A stretch of 64,000 bases of DNA from Paenibacillus sp. GM2. GTDB lineage: Bacteria > Bacillota > Bacilli > Paenibacillales > Paenibacillaceae. Below, piece after piece: positions 16,766 to 25,491 of this stretch. Location: the NCBI RefSeq assembly GCF_900069005.2, contig NZ_LN831279.1:548870-612869 (forward strand), in the 5' to 3' direction. The notes under the pieces were generated by a model that worked only from the letters and a program-made list of their open reading frames with translations, ran no database searches and was not told the origin of the DNA. Position numbers and translations under genes: made by a program. Each line of letters starts with the position of its first letter. Positions within the stretch are counted from its first letter, which is position 1.

Positions 16766-19129
16766 TTGGATCAGAAAATACTGCATACAATGGAATATCC
16801 CAAAATAATAAATCAATTAGCCCGTTATACGCAGACCTCACTAGGCAAGCAAATGGCGGAGGAATTACAGCCGGTGACACGCTTGGAAGATGTGAAATTG
16901 CTGCTGCAGGGGACGGAGGAATCGTTTACGGTTGACCGGCTCAAGGGTTATCCTTCCTTCGGGGGAATTGTAGATATAACGTCGGCTGTGAGACGAGCCC
17001 GCGTTGGCGGCACGCTGAATCCTCATGAACTGCTGGGAATTGCGACAACGCTTGAAGGTTCAAGGCGGATCAAACGCTATCTGTCCGCAGTGCATGAGGA
17101 CAATCCGGTGGAAATCTTATTTACACTGAGCGATTCCTTGAGTGAGCAGAAGCCGTTAGAGGATGCGATCAAACGCTGCGTGGATGACAGTGCGGAGATT
17201 ATAGACTCGGCAAGTGCGGAGTTATCGCAAATTCGCCGTGAACTGCGCGGTGGTGAAGTGCGGATCCGCGAGAAGCTGGATTCGATGATCCGTTCGTCGA
17301 CGGTGTCGAAGATGCTGCAAGACCAGATCGTTACAATTCGCGGCGATCGCTTTGTTATCCCGGTTAAAGCGGAATACCGCTCGCATTTCGGTGGAATCGT
17401 ACACGACCAGTCCGGCTCAGGGGCAACCCTGTTTATTGAACCGGAGTCGATTGTTGCGTTAAATAATAAGCTGCGCGAGACGAAGCTGCGCGAGGAGCGG
17501 GAAATCGAGGTTATTCTGCAGAAGCTAACCGCGCTTGTCGGTGAGCAGGCGGAGCTGCTGTTATATGACATCGATATTCTGGCCCAGCTTGATTTTATGT
17601 TCGCCAAGGCACGTCTGGCCCGCGAGATGAAGGCCACGCTGCCGCGAATGAATGACCGCGGCTTCATTAAGCTGCGGAGAGGACGGCACCCGCTCATTTC
17701 GATCGACAAGGTTGTTCCGATTGATGTTGAGCTTGGCAATCACTTCTCGACGATTATCGTCACCGGCCCGAACACCGGCGGTAAGACGGTTACGTTGAAG
17801 ACGATCGGCCTGCTCAGCTTGATGGCAATGTCCGGGTTGTTCGTTCCGGTAGAAGAAGGCTGTCAATTATGCGTATTTGATGCAATCTATGCGGATATCG
17901 GCGATGAGCAGAGTATAGAGCAGAGCCTGAGTACCTTCTCCAGTCATATGACGAACATCATCTCCATTTTGAAAAATATGACGCCGAAGAGCCTTGTTCT
18001 ACTCGATGAGGTTGGGGCGGGGACAGATCCTGCCGAAGGCTCGGCACTGGCGATCGCAATATTGGAGCATATACATTCGCTCGGCTGCAGAATGGTGGCC
18101 ACAACACACTATAGCGAGCTTAAGGCTTATGCCTACGAACGTAAGGGTGTCATCAACGCCAGCATGGAGTTTGATATCAATACACTTAGCCCAACCTATC
18201 GCTTGCTGGTAGGTGTGCCTGGCCGAAGCAATGCATTTGCAATAGCTGAGCGGCTTGGGCTTCCGGCTCCGATTCTTGAATTTGCCCGGGGCGAAGTTAA
18301 GGAAGAAGACCTGCGGGTGGAGAATATGATTGCCAAGCTCGAAGAGAATCGGAATATTGCGGAGCAAGAGCGTGAGAACGCTGAGAAACTGCGCAAGGAT
18401 TTGGAAAGCCTGCGCGGCAAGCATGAAGCCGAGCTGGAAAAGCTGGAGCAGCAGAAGGAACGTTATCTGGAGAAGGCAAATGAGGATGCGAGAGCGATTA
18501 TCGCTAAGGCTCGCAGCGAAGCGGAGAAGATTATCGATGAGCTGCGCTTGCTTGCCATGGAAGAAGGGGCCTCGGTGAAGGAGCATAAGCTGATCGCTGC
18601 CCGCAAGCAGCTTGACGATGCTGAGCCGGCGATGCGCAAGAAGTCTGTTGCTCCTAAAGTTGCCAAGCCAAAACGTTCGATCCAGCCTGGGGATGAAGTG
18701 AAAGTGCATAGTCTGAACCAGAAGGGGCATGTTGTCGAGCTGTCCGGCGACAAGGAAGCACTTGTTCAGCTGGGAATTATGAAGATGAAGGTTGCGCTTG
18801 ATGACCTCGAGCTGATTGGTTCAGCTCCCGTTACGAAGCCGGTTCAACGAACCGCGGCTAATGTGAAGCGTACGCGGGACGAGCATGTGCGGACAGAGCT
18901 GGATCTGCGTGGAGCGAATTTGGAAGAGGCGTTGATTGAGGTGGATCGCTTTATTGATGAGGCTTACCTGAGCAATCTGGGGCAAATCTACATCATCCAC
19001 GGTAAAGGTACCGGTATTCTGCGCAGCGGAATATCCGACTATCTGCGCAAACATAAGCATATCAAGAGCTACCGTCTTGGAAATTACGGAGAAGGCGGCA
19101 CAGGAGTTACGGTGGCGGAGCTTAAATAA
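16766..19129 (+). CDS. mutS2: Endonuclease MutS2 / ribosome-rescue ATPase
   Basis: The 787-residue protein has normal MutS2 length. A clamp region leads to an ABC-type ATPase with Walker A GPNTGGKT (near residue 335) and Walker B LVLLDEVGAGTDP. A long coiled coil follows (about 510-610), a KOW-like segment, and a C-terminal Smr nuclease domain with LDLRG and HGKGTGILR. The start is TTG 16766 after GAGAGG. Members suppress recombination, and in B. subtilis MutS2 also splits collided ribosomes. Confidence 0.95.
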   Translation: MDQKILHTMEYPKIINQLARYTQTSLGKQMAEELQPVTRLEDVKLLLQGTEESFTVDRLKGYPSFGGIVDITSAVRRARVGGTLNPHELLGIATTLEGSRRIKRYLSAVHEDNPVEILFTLSDSLSEQKPLEDAIKRCVDDSAEIIDSASAELSQIRRELRGGEVRIREKLDSMIRSSTVSKMLQDQIVTIRGDRFVIPVKAEYRSHFGGIVHDQSGSGATLFIEPESIVALNNKLRETKLREEREIEVILQKLTALVGEQAELLLYDIDILAQLDFMFAKARLAREMKATLPRMNDRGFIKLRRGRHPLISIDKVVPIDVELGNHFSTIIVTGPNTGGKTVTLKTIGLLSLMAMSGLFVPVEEGCQLCVFDAIYADIGDEQSIEQSLSTFSSHMTNIISILKNMTPKSLVLLDEVGAGTDPAEGSALAIAILEHIHSLGCRMVATTHYSELKAYAYERKGVINASMEFDINTLSPTYRLLVGVPGRSNAFAIAERLGLPAPILEFARGEVKEEDLRVENMIAKLEENRNIAEQERENAEKLRKDLESLRGKHEAELEKLEQQKERYLEKANEDARAIIAKARSEAEKIIDELRLLAMEEGASVKEHKLIAARKQLDDAEPAMRKKSVAPKVAKPKRSIQPGDEVKVHSLNQKGHVVELSGDKEALVQLGIMKMKVALDDLELIGSAPVTKPVQRTAANVKRTRDEHVRTELDLRGANLEEALIEVDRFIDEAYLSNLGQIYIIHGKGTGILRSGISDYLRKHKHIKSYRLGNYGEGGTGVTVAELK

Positions 19130-19170
19130 TTCGTTTGGAACGAATAGATCCATGTAGGGGGAGTAAGATC

Positions 19171-19254
19171 ATGCTGAAGAAACTGGTCAGGGTTTTATTC
19201 GCAGCCGCCGTATGCTTTATTGTCGCTGGAATTATTTATCTCTGGGTGGCGTAA
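19171..19254 (+). CDS. 27-residue membrane peptide
   Basis: This short ORF follows GGGGGAG by eight bases. It encodes MLKKLVRVLF, then a hydrophobic run ending IIYLWVA: a positively charged start and one membrane helix. It lies 41 bp after mutS2 and 81 bp before the zinc-ribbon gene. It matches no family I know; the ribosome site and clean helix are the support. Confidence 0.5.
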   Translation: MLKKLVRVLFAAAVCFIVAGIIYLWVA

Positions 19255-19335
19255 CTCGCATTGAAGTGCATGTTTCTAAAATCAAGCGTTCAAGGGATTT
19301 TCTGATAATCTTTATATAACGAAAGGATGGGAACA

Positions 19336-19863
19336 ATGGAGACCACGATTTGTCCATGGTGCCAGACAGAAATTGTCTGGGATGAAGAAATAGGGCCCGA
19401 GGAGTACTGCCCCTATTGCAACAATGAGTTGAAGGGATACCGGACTTTGAATATCGGAATCGATGAGATTGAGGAGGAAGAGAACGAATACGACGGGGAT
19501 GAGGATCAGAAGGTTTTCTGGGAACATGAAGAGAGCGGACATCTCGATGCGATTCGTAGAGTAGAGACCTTTGCCAAGGCAGGCGGAGATTTGTTGGCTT
19601 ATGACTCCGGAGTGGAGAAAGTACTGGATGGACAGGAAGAGGTCCCTGAGTGCCCTCATTGCCGTGAGTACATGTTATTTGCCGGCAGCCAACCCTTGCC
19701 GGACAGCTTCGTACCTGCAATTCCGACCGGTCTTTCGAAGCCTTTAGTGCAGAAGGCAGCGAAGCTGGATATTTATATTTGCTCAGCCTGTTTTCATGTG
19801 AGTCATTTCTTGACAGAGGATGAGAGGATGCATCTCATCCGTACTGTTACTGAAGAAGAATAA
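19336..19863 (+). CDS. Zinc-ribbon protein of unknown function
   Basis: The 175-residue acidic protein has three CxxC pairs near the N-terminus and middle (CPWC, CPYC, CPHC) and a CSAC near the C-terminus, suggesting two zinc ribbons. An acidic spacer (EIEEEENEYDGDED) separates them. ATG 19336 follows AAAGGATGG; the ATG at 19327 lies inside that ribosome site. It is the last gene of the mutS2 stretch and has its own terminator. No function can be assigned. Confidence 0.75.
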   Translation: METTICPWCQTEIVWDEEIGPEEYCPYCNNELKGYRTLNIGIDEIEEEENEYDGDEDQKVFWEHEESGHLDAIRRVETFAKAGGDLLAYDSGVEKVLDGQEEVPECPHCREYMLFAGSQPLPDSFVPAIPTGLSKPLVQKAAKLDIYICSACFHVSHFLTEDERMHLIRTVTEEE

Positions 19864-19877
19864 GAGCAGACTTAAGT

Positions 19878-19919
19878 AGAACCTTCATTTCCGTTGATCG
19901 GAATTGAAGGTTCTTTTTT
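19878..19919 (+). terminator. Terminator after the zinc-ribbon gene
   Basis: Stem AGAACCTTCA / TGAAGGTTCT with an inner TTCCG / CGGAA pairing, then six T. Confidence 0.9.
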
Positions 19920-19955
19920 ATTTGTAGTAACTCTTAGCAGAATACCATTCGGAAT

Positions 19956-21185
19956 CTAATGGTGTTCAGGAGTAGGGCGGGAGGTGCGCGTTAGAGAGAA
20001 TAACTGCATGTCCGGCCGTTCAATTCCGCTGAGGATATCCGTAATCATCTCCGCGGCAATCGTGCTGCATACCGTACCGTTGCCGCCGTATCCTTCAAGA
20101 AAATAACAATGCGGATAATCAGGGTGGGTTCCGATATAAGGAAGCCCGTCATGAGTATGCCCGAACACTGCGCCCCATCTATACTCTGCTTGGATTGCAG
20201 CGGACCGCGGGAACATTTGATGTACATAATCAAGCAGCTGTTTGCTCTTGGCTAGATACCGTGCTTCCACCAGCTTGCCTCCAGGTAAAAGTTCATCCAA
20301 GCCTCCGGCAATAATTCTTCCGTCCCGGGTAGTTCGCAGATAGTAATATGGGCGGGCTGTTTCCCAGATCAGGCATTGTTCATACCAATCCCGGAAGTCC
20401 TTAAGCGGTTCAGTAACGATGACATAGGAGCTTGTTAATTCTGCACCTTTCTCGCGTTTGTATTGCTGTGTTTCATATCCGGTTGCAAAAATAACATGCT
20501 TGGCAGTGATCTGTGACTGTCCGCAGCGACAGATCACCCGGTCTTGAGTAAATTCGCAGCCGCTAATAGCAGATTCTTCATAGATCCTCGCTCCCTCCCG
20601 GGCTGAAAGTTCGATCAGGCTATGAACAAAGGCGTAAGGATTAACCTCAGCGTCCCCTTTGGTATAGATAGCAGCTGGCTTTTTGAAGGGGAAGTGGGTT
20701 GAGATTTGGTCTTCCTCCCACCACGATGCATCAAAACCATAGCGCTGCAAGGTTATATGCTCCTCTCGGAGCATATCGACATCCTCAGGCGTGCTGGCGA
20801 AATATAAGCTCCCACGGGTAAGCAGGCGTGCTTCCTCGGGAAAATCCTGACTAAGACGGATTAAATGCTGAATTGCATCACGGCAGAGTTGATAGAAATG
20901 CACGGCTTCCTGCTCCCCAAACGTATGAATCAGTGAGGTTAAGGTCTTGTCATTGGAGAATTGAAGTAAGCCTGTATTTGCCAGGGAGCTGCCGGATGCA
21001 ATTTGATGACTTTCAACCAGCACAGTGTCGATATTCTTCTGGGTTAAAAGAAATGCAGTGATTGCCCCGCCCATCCCGCCTCCGACAACCAAAACATCGC
21101 AGGAAATATCCGTGTTTAGGATAGGGTATTTGTTTGGTTTGGGGGATACGGTGGGCCAGTAGTAATGACCGGAATGCAGCTTCAA
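19956..21185 (-). CDS. FAD-dependent DAO-type oxidoreductase
   Basis: The 409-residue protein has an N-terminal dinucleotide-binding loop VVGGGMGGAITAFLL followed by VLVES. A C-terminal RWGAVFGHTHDGLPYIG and GYGGNGTVCS segment is typical of glycine/D-amino-acid oxidase-like (DAO) enzymes. The substrate is unknown. TTG 21185 is chosen because AAAGGAG precedes it by nine bases. The frame continues 25 codons upstream to ATG 21260, but those codons lie partly in a dispersed repeat (copy A1), so they are probably not native coding sequence. Confidence 0.8.
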   Translation of the reverse strand: MKLHSGHYYWPTVSPKPNKYPILNTDISCDVLVVGGGMGGAITAFLLTQKNIDTVLVESHQIASGSSLANTGLLQFSNDKTLTSLIHTFGEQEAVHFYQLCRDAIQHLIRLSQDFPEEARLLTRGSLYFASTPEDVDMLREEHITLQRYGFDASWWEEDQISTHFPFKKPAAIYTKGDAEVNPYAFVHSLIELSAREGARIYEESAISGCEFTQDRVICRCGQSQITAKHVIFATGYETQQYKREKGAELTSSYVIVTEPLKDFRDWYEQCLIWETARPYYYLRTTRDGRIIAGGLDELLPGGKLVEARYLAKSKQLLDYVHQMFPRSAAIQAEYRWGAVFGHTHDGLPYIGTHPDYPHCYFLEGYGGNGTVCSTIAAEMITDILSGIERPDMQLFSLTRTSRPTPEHH

Positions 21186-21208
21186 ATTAAGCCACTCCTT
21201 TAAAGGAA

Positions 21209-21375
21209 ATTCAAAAAGTTTGCTTTTGATCTCGAGGTGAATCGAGAAGTAAGTCGACATCGAATCTTGAATTCAGCCGGTCCTTCCGGTGCTCACGTAC
21301 CCACAACGTACGCTCCGCTCCTCAGTCCCTGGCTTCATCCAATCTTCTTGGAGCTGAAAACCGAACTTTTTGAAT
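21209..21375 (-). repeat. Dispersed intergenic repeat, copy A1
   Basis: A 167-bp full-length copy in reverse orientation. Ends are ATTCAAAAAG / CTTTTTGAAT. The core holds the CGTAC / GTACG hairpin with a 7-nt loop, and the shared GAATTCAAGATTCGATG segment is present. It forms a tandem pair with A2, separated by 17 bp. Confidence 0.9.
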
Positions 21376-21392
21376 CTTATTTGAATGAGGAA

Positions 21393-21559
21393 ATTCAAAA
21401 AGTTTGCTTTTGATCTCGAGGTGAATCGAGAAGTAAGTCGACATCGAATCTTGAATTCAGCCGGTCCTTCCGGTGCTCACGTACCCACAACGTACGCTCC
21501 GCTCCTCAGTCCCTGGCTTCATCCAACCTTCTTGGAGCTGAAAACCGGACTTTTTGAAT
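21393..21559 (-). repeat. Dispersed intergenic repeat, copy A2
   Basis: 167 bp, nearly identical to A1 and in the same orientation. The near identity suggests a recent local duplication. A further 5' end fragment (AAATTCAAAAAGTTCTCGG, 21576-21594) follows directly. Confidence 0.9.
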
Positions 21560-21698
21560 ACGAATTAAAATAAGAAATTCAAAAAGTTCTCGGTTGTTCA
21601 CGAGAATGTCGTTAGTATGTCCAATTAGAGACATCATAAAAAATCACTTGCGGGAGCATAATAGGCAAGAAATGAATCAAAAATCAGGAGGAATAGGC

Positions 21699-21932
21699 AT
21701 GAACAATATGCAAATGAAGCCTCTCTCAGGCAAGGAATTGGATTACATCGCCGATTCATTGTCGAATGAGAATATGCTTATCAAGCTTTGTGCGACAGCA
21801 AGAAGTGTATCGGCCAACGCGCAGATCAGCCAGGTCATAGATCAGCATCTGCAGGTTCATGAGCAGCATACGCATCAGATGATTGAAATGCTGAAGCAGC
21901 ACCAGTCAATGGCACCGACACAAAGTCATTAA
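21699..21932 (+). CDS. CotF-like spore coat protein (small)
   Basis: The 77-residue protein is a helical-hairpin polypeptide with an acidic start (LSGKELDYIADSLSNENMLIKLC) and His/Gln-rich C-terminus (HEQHTHQMIEMLKQH). This fits the CotF-like coat proteins of Bacillales. ATG 21699 follows AGGAGG by eight bases; the longer frame from 21594 begins in repeat-derived DNA. It pairs with the next gene, 41 bp downstream. Confidence 0.75.
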   Translation: MNNMQMKPLSGKELDYIADSLSNENMLIKLCATARSVSANAQISQVIDQHLQVHEQHTHQMIEMLKQHQSMAPTQSH

Positions 21933-21973
21933 CCCACAATTCTTTGATTAAAACATCTAGGAGGATAGGAATA

Positions 21974-22372
21974 ATGAATCAACAACAGAATCAATCACAG
22001 GGTCAACAAATGTTGAACGAGTCCGATTACCTGAATGTTATTCTGTCCGATCTGAAGAGAACGGTGCGCGAATACACAACCGCTACGACAGAATCGGCCT
22101 GTCCTGTTGTCAGACGCATGTTCACGGATCTGACTAACAGCACGCTGCGTTTACAGGGTGAATTATTTCAGGTGATGGAGCAGAATCAAATGTATACCGC
22201 GCCTTCTCCAGCACCGCGTCAAATGATTGATAAAGAGATTCAGACCGCGCAGCAGGATCACCAGCAGGCCCATCAGATGAGCCAGCAGCACGGGATGCAA
22301 TCCGATGCTTTCTACCATCAGAGCAATGTGCAAAACCACAATTCAAACGTACAGAATCCATACTTAACCTAA
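21974..22372 (+). CDS. CotF-like spore coat protein
   Basis: The 132-residue protein has a Gln-rich start, then a helical domain with LNVILSDLKRTVREYTTATTES and the conserved Cys of SACPVVRRMF. A Gln/His/Asn-rich tail repeats SNVQN twice. AGGAGG lies before ATG 21974. It sits in a likely operon with the preceding coat gene; sigma-E/K-dependent expression is expected but no promoter was identified. Confidence 0.8.
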   Translation: MNQQQNQSQGQQMLNESDYLNVILSDLKRTVREYTTATTESACPVVRRMFTDLTNSTLRLQGELFQVMEQNQMYTAPSPAPRQMIDKEIQTAQQDHQQAHQMSQQHGMQSDAFYHQSNVQNHNSNVQNPYLT

Positions 22373-22425
22373 CCGTTCAAGCGGCTGGAGAAACGATGAG
22401 TTTAATTTTCCGGCTATAGTTCAGC

Positions 22426-22472
22426 GACCGTCCGTCCAGGGGAGAACTCCTCCCTATGGCGGGCGGTTTTTG
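22426..22472 (+). terminator. Terminator after the coat genes
   Basis: Imperfect stem CCGTCCG-CC / GG-CGGGCGG with inner GGGG / CCTC pairing, then TTTTTG. Confidence 0.8.
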
Positions 22473-22594
22473 TTTGCAGATGCATGAAATTCATGTAATA
22501 TTAGTATTAAATTTAGTTTTCGGCAGGCGGCGCGTGGAGCAGGCTTACGATCTACCGCCCTGGCATTTGCCGGAACAGCGCTGGAGGATGAAGG

Positions 22595-23095
22595 ATGAGA
22601 CAAATAAGCGAGCTTAAGCTGAAAGTGCTGGATCTTCTGAAAGAGGACGCAAGGCGTGACCCAGATTTGCTGGCGACATTGCTCGGCGTGACTTCTGAGG
22701 AGATAGCGGAGGCGATTGCGGAACTGGAAGAGGATAACGTGATCGTAAAGTACGCTACGGTGGTTAATTCCAGCAAGCTGGACGATGAGAAGGTAACGGC
22801 GTTAATCGAAGTGCAAATTACGCCGGAGCGCGGAAGAGGATTTGAGACGATCGCCGAGCGTATTTATTTGTTCCCGCAAGTAATGAGTGTCTACTTAATG
22901 TCCGGCGCATATGATCTGTTGGTTGAGGTGGAAGGCCGAAACCTGAAAGAAGTGGCAAGCTTCGTATCCGACAAGTTGTCTACACTTGAGTCCGTACTGT
23001 CTACCAAGACGCATTTTATTTTGAAGAAATATAAGCAGGACGGCATTATTTTCGAAGATCCGGAAGAGGATCGCAGGCTTTTGATATCCCCGTAA
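22595..23095 (+). CDS. Lrp/AsnC-family transcriptional regulator (AlaR-like)
   Basis: The 166-residue protein has an N-terminal winged helix (LLKEDARRDPDLLATLLGVTSEEIAEAI) and a C-terminal RAM ligand-binding domain (VTALIEVQITPERG onwards). It lies 13 bp upstream of an aminotransferase gene. The same regulator-aminotransferase pairing exists in B. subtilis alaR-alaT, so amino-acid-responsive control of the neighbour is likely. The substrate effector is inferred. Confidence 0.88.
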   Translation: MRQISELKLKVLDLLKEDARRDPDLLATLLGVTSEEIAEAIAELEEDNVIVKYATVVNSSKLDDEKVTALIEVQITPERGRGFETIAERIYLFPQVMSVYLMSGAYDLLVEVEGRNLKEVASFVSDKLSTLESVLSTKTHFILKKYKQDGIIFEDPEEDRRLLISP

Positions 23096-23108
23096 AGGAA
23101 GTAATAAT

Positions 23109-24317
23109 ATGAGTGTAAATTCACAGGATGTAGAGAACAATAGCAAATCGATGACATCTTATCTGTCTCCCGTCGTTAGGGAGATACAGCCTTCGGGTAT
23201 TCGTCGTTTTTTTGATTTGGTGAGTGGAAATAAGGATATTATTACTCTAGGCGTCGGTGAACCGGATTTTATAACTCCCTGGCATGTGAGAGAAGCATGC
23301 GTATATTCGCTGGAGCGCGGGTTTACGAGCTACACCTCCAATGCAGGCATGCCTGAGCTTCGCGAGGCCATTGCAGAGTACCTATATAATAGCTATGATC
23401 TGAAATACGATCCCAAAGAGGAAATGATCGTAACGGTGGGCGGGAGCGAAGCGATTGATCTTGCTCTTAGAGCTTTGATCGAGCCGGGGGATGAGGTTCT
23501 TGTGCCGGTTCCGTGCTATATTTCTTATTCCCCGATTACTTCAATTGGCGGAGGAGTCCCGGTAGAGGTTGAGACCTTTGCCAAGGACAGCTTTAAGCTG
23601 AAGGCCGAGCATCTTCAAGCAAAGATTACGCCGAAGTCCAAGATATTAATTTTAAATTATCCGAGCAATCCGACAGGTGGTATTATGACCTATGAGGATT
23701 GGCTGCCGATTGCCAAAGTGGTGGAAGATAATGATCTGATTGTGATCGCGGACGAGATCTATTCGGAATTGACCTACGACCACAAGCATGTCAGCTTCGC
23801 ATCGATCCCTGGCATGAAGGACCGTACCTTGCTCGTTAACGGCTTCTCAAAGGCTTTTGCCATGACAGGCTGGCGCATGGGATATGTATGCGGACATCCT
23901 GACCTTATCTACGCAATGCTGAAGATCCATCAATATACCGTGATGTGCGCTCCAGTGATGGGTCAAGTGGCTGCGCTCGAGGCTCTGAAGAACGGCCTTG
24001 GGGAGAAGGATCATATGGTAGAATCGTATAACCAGAGAAGACGCCTGATCGTACAGGGCTTGCGGGATATCGGCTTATCCTGCCATGATCCTCAAGGGGC
24101 ATTCTACGCCTTCCCAAGCATCCAATCGACTGGACTTAGCTCCGAGGAATTCTCGCAGAGATTGCTTATGGAAGCCAAGGTAGCAGCGGTCCCTGGCAAC
24201 GCCTTTGGCGGTGGCGGCGAAGGCTTCCTACGTTGTTCCTATGCGACATCGGTCAGTCAACTTAATGAAGCGCTGCACCGAATGGGCCAATTCGTCCATA
24301 AACTGAAGCAAGGCTAG
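23109..24317 (+). CDS. PLP-dependent aminotransferase class I (AlaT/PatA-like)
   Basis: The 402-residue fold-type I transaminase has a GVGEPDFITP start of the catalytic domain, YTSNAGMPELREAI, NYPSNPTGG, and the Schiff-base lysine in NGFSKAFAMTGWRMGY. The final arginine lies in FLRCSYATS. It follows AAGGAAG and is coupled to the Lrp regulator. Alanine or another neutral amino acid is the likely substrate by comparison with the B. subtilis pair. Confidence 0.9.
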   Translation: MSVNSQDVENNSKSMTSYLSPVVREIQPSGIRRFFDLVSGNKDIITLGVGEPDFITPWHVREACVYSLERGFTSYTSNAGMPELREAIAEYLYNSYDLKYDPKEEMIVTVGGSEAIDLALRALIEPGDEVLVPVPCYISYSPITSIGGGVPVEVETFAKDSFKLKAEHLQAKITPKSKILILNYPSNPTGGIMTYEDWLPIAKVVEDNDLIVIADEIYSELTYDHKHVSFASIPGMKDRTLLVNGFSKAFAMTGWRMGYVCGHPDLIYAMLKIHQYTVMCAPVMGQVAALEALKNGLGEKDHMVESYNQRRRLIVQGLRDIGLSCHDPQGAFYAFPSIQSTGLSSEEFSQRLLMEAKVAAVPGNAFGGGGEGFLRCSYATSVSQLNEALHRMGQFVHKLKQG

Positions 24318-24387
24318 GACTGGGGCTGTGCCCATCAACTATTCACCCGGGAAAATGGTTCTATTTAACATTTCTTTCATTTATTAA

Positions 24388-24417
24388 TTGATCATTGTCC
24401 AATTAATATGGTATAAT
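24388..24417 (+). promoter_or_regulatory. Sigma-A promoter of the Spo0E-like gene
   Basis: TTGATC (24388-24393), 18 bp, TATAAT (24412-24417), 45 bp before the TTG start. Confidence 0.55.
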
Positions 24418-24461
24418 ATGTTTTCGGAGGAAGGTTATAGTTTCTCAGGGAGGGATAACTT

Positions 24462-24731
24462 TTGGGTTGTGGTGAATACAATCTAGTATATGATATGGCG
24501 GGGCTATTGATCGCTGAAGACAATGAATCAAACAAGTGGATGGTAGAAGCGAGCCGTAATACTTCACCACAAGCAGTGACCTTGGAGGATGAAATTCATA
24601 TACTTCGTAATAGAATGGAAAAGATGTTCTTGCAAGAGAAGTCTTTTACCTCGGATATTGTAATCGAAATCAGTCGTTTGCTGGATCTGAAGATTAATGA
24701 ATTTATGAAGAAGCGAAGCAAAAGACAATAA
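24462..24731 (+). CDS. Spo0E-family aspartyl-phosphate phosphatase
   Basis: The 89-residue protein has two helices with the family motif SRLLDLKINEF near the C-terminus, plus IHILRNRMEKMF. Spo0E-type proteins remove phosphate from Spo0A and delay sporulation. Its N-terminal extension of about 40 residues is longer than usual. The TTG start at 24462 lies seven bases after GGGAGGG. Confidence 0.82.
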   Translation: MGCGEYNLVYDMAGLLIAEDNESNKWMVEASRNTSPQAVTLEDEIHILRNRMEKMFLQEKSFTSDIVIEISRLLDLKINEFMKKRSKRQ

Positions 24732-24763
24732 TCAATTAATGGCCTGACAGAGTCAGTCGATGG

Positions 24764-24794
24764 AAGAAGATCTTTTACAGATCTTCTTTTTTTA
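24764..24794 (+). terminator. Terminator after the Spo0E-like gene
   Basis: Stem AGAAGATCT / AGATCTTCT followed by seven T. Confidence 0.88.
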
Positions 24795-24921
24795 TGTGAT
24801 ATGGGTCGTCGAAAAAATGCATGAAGGCTGAAATGGTCTAGTAATCATCTGGAAAAGCCCTCAGCACTGTTTTATGGTATATTGGAAATATCGAGTTCTA
24901 AGGATAGGGGGAGTTTTTCTA

Positions 24922-25491
24922 ATGGCGATTTACACACGTACTGGTGATCAGGGGCAGACCTCAGTGATCGGCGGAAGAGTATATAAAGATGATGAGAGAG
25001 TGGAAGCTTACGGCACGATAGATGAATTGAACTCTTTTGTTGGGCAGGCCGCGAGCCTTGCGGAAGGAGAGAAATTTGCCGACCTGCGCGAGGATTTGCT
25101 GCAAATTCAACAAGAGTTGTTCGATTGCGGCTCCGATCTGGCCTACGTCAAGATCAAAGAGAGCAAATATAAAGTAACGTCCGAGCTATGGGAGAGATTG
25201 GAGCAGTGGGTAGACCGCTATGAACAGGAAAATCCTAAGCTTGAGCGTTTCATTCTGCCTGGCGGTTGCCAATTGGCCGCTGTTCTTCACGTCTGTCGTA
25301 CCGTCTGCCGCCGTGCTGAACGCCGCGTAGTAACCCTGAGCCATAAGACGGACATTAACGAGGAAGCTTTGAAATATATCAATAGGTTATCTGATTTCTT
25401 CTTCACGGTGGCCAGGACAGCCAACGCGCGTCTGGCAGTTCCCGATGTAGAATATATGCGCAGTCGGAAGGTGTTCGGCAATAAATCATGA
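24922..25491 (+). CDS. PduO-type cob(I)alamin adenosyltransferase
   Basis: The 189-residue protein has the PduO/MMAB signature TRTGDQGQTSVIGG at the N-terminus and the conserved CRTVCRRAERRVV and YINRLSDFFFTVAR helices. It transfers the 5'-deoxyadenosyl group of ATP to cob(I)alamin. ATG 24922 follows GGGGGAG by nine bases. The stop overlaps the next start by four bases (ATGA), so the two are translationally coupled. Confidence 0.92.
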   Translation: MAIYTRTGDQGQTSVIGGRVYKDDERVEAYGTIDELNSFVGQAASLAEGEKFADLREDLLQIQQELFDCGSDLAYVKIKESKYKVTSELWERLEQWVDRYEQENPKLERFILPGGCQLAAVLHVCRTVCRRAERRVVTLSHKTDINEEALKYINRLSDFFFTVARTANARLAVPDVEYMRSRKVFGNKS

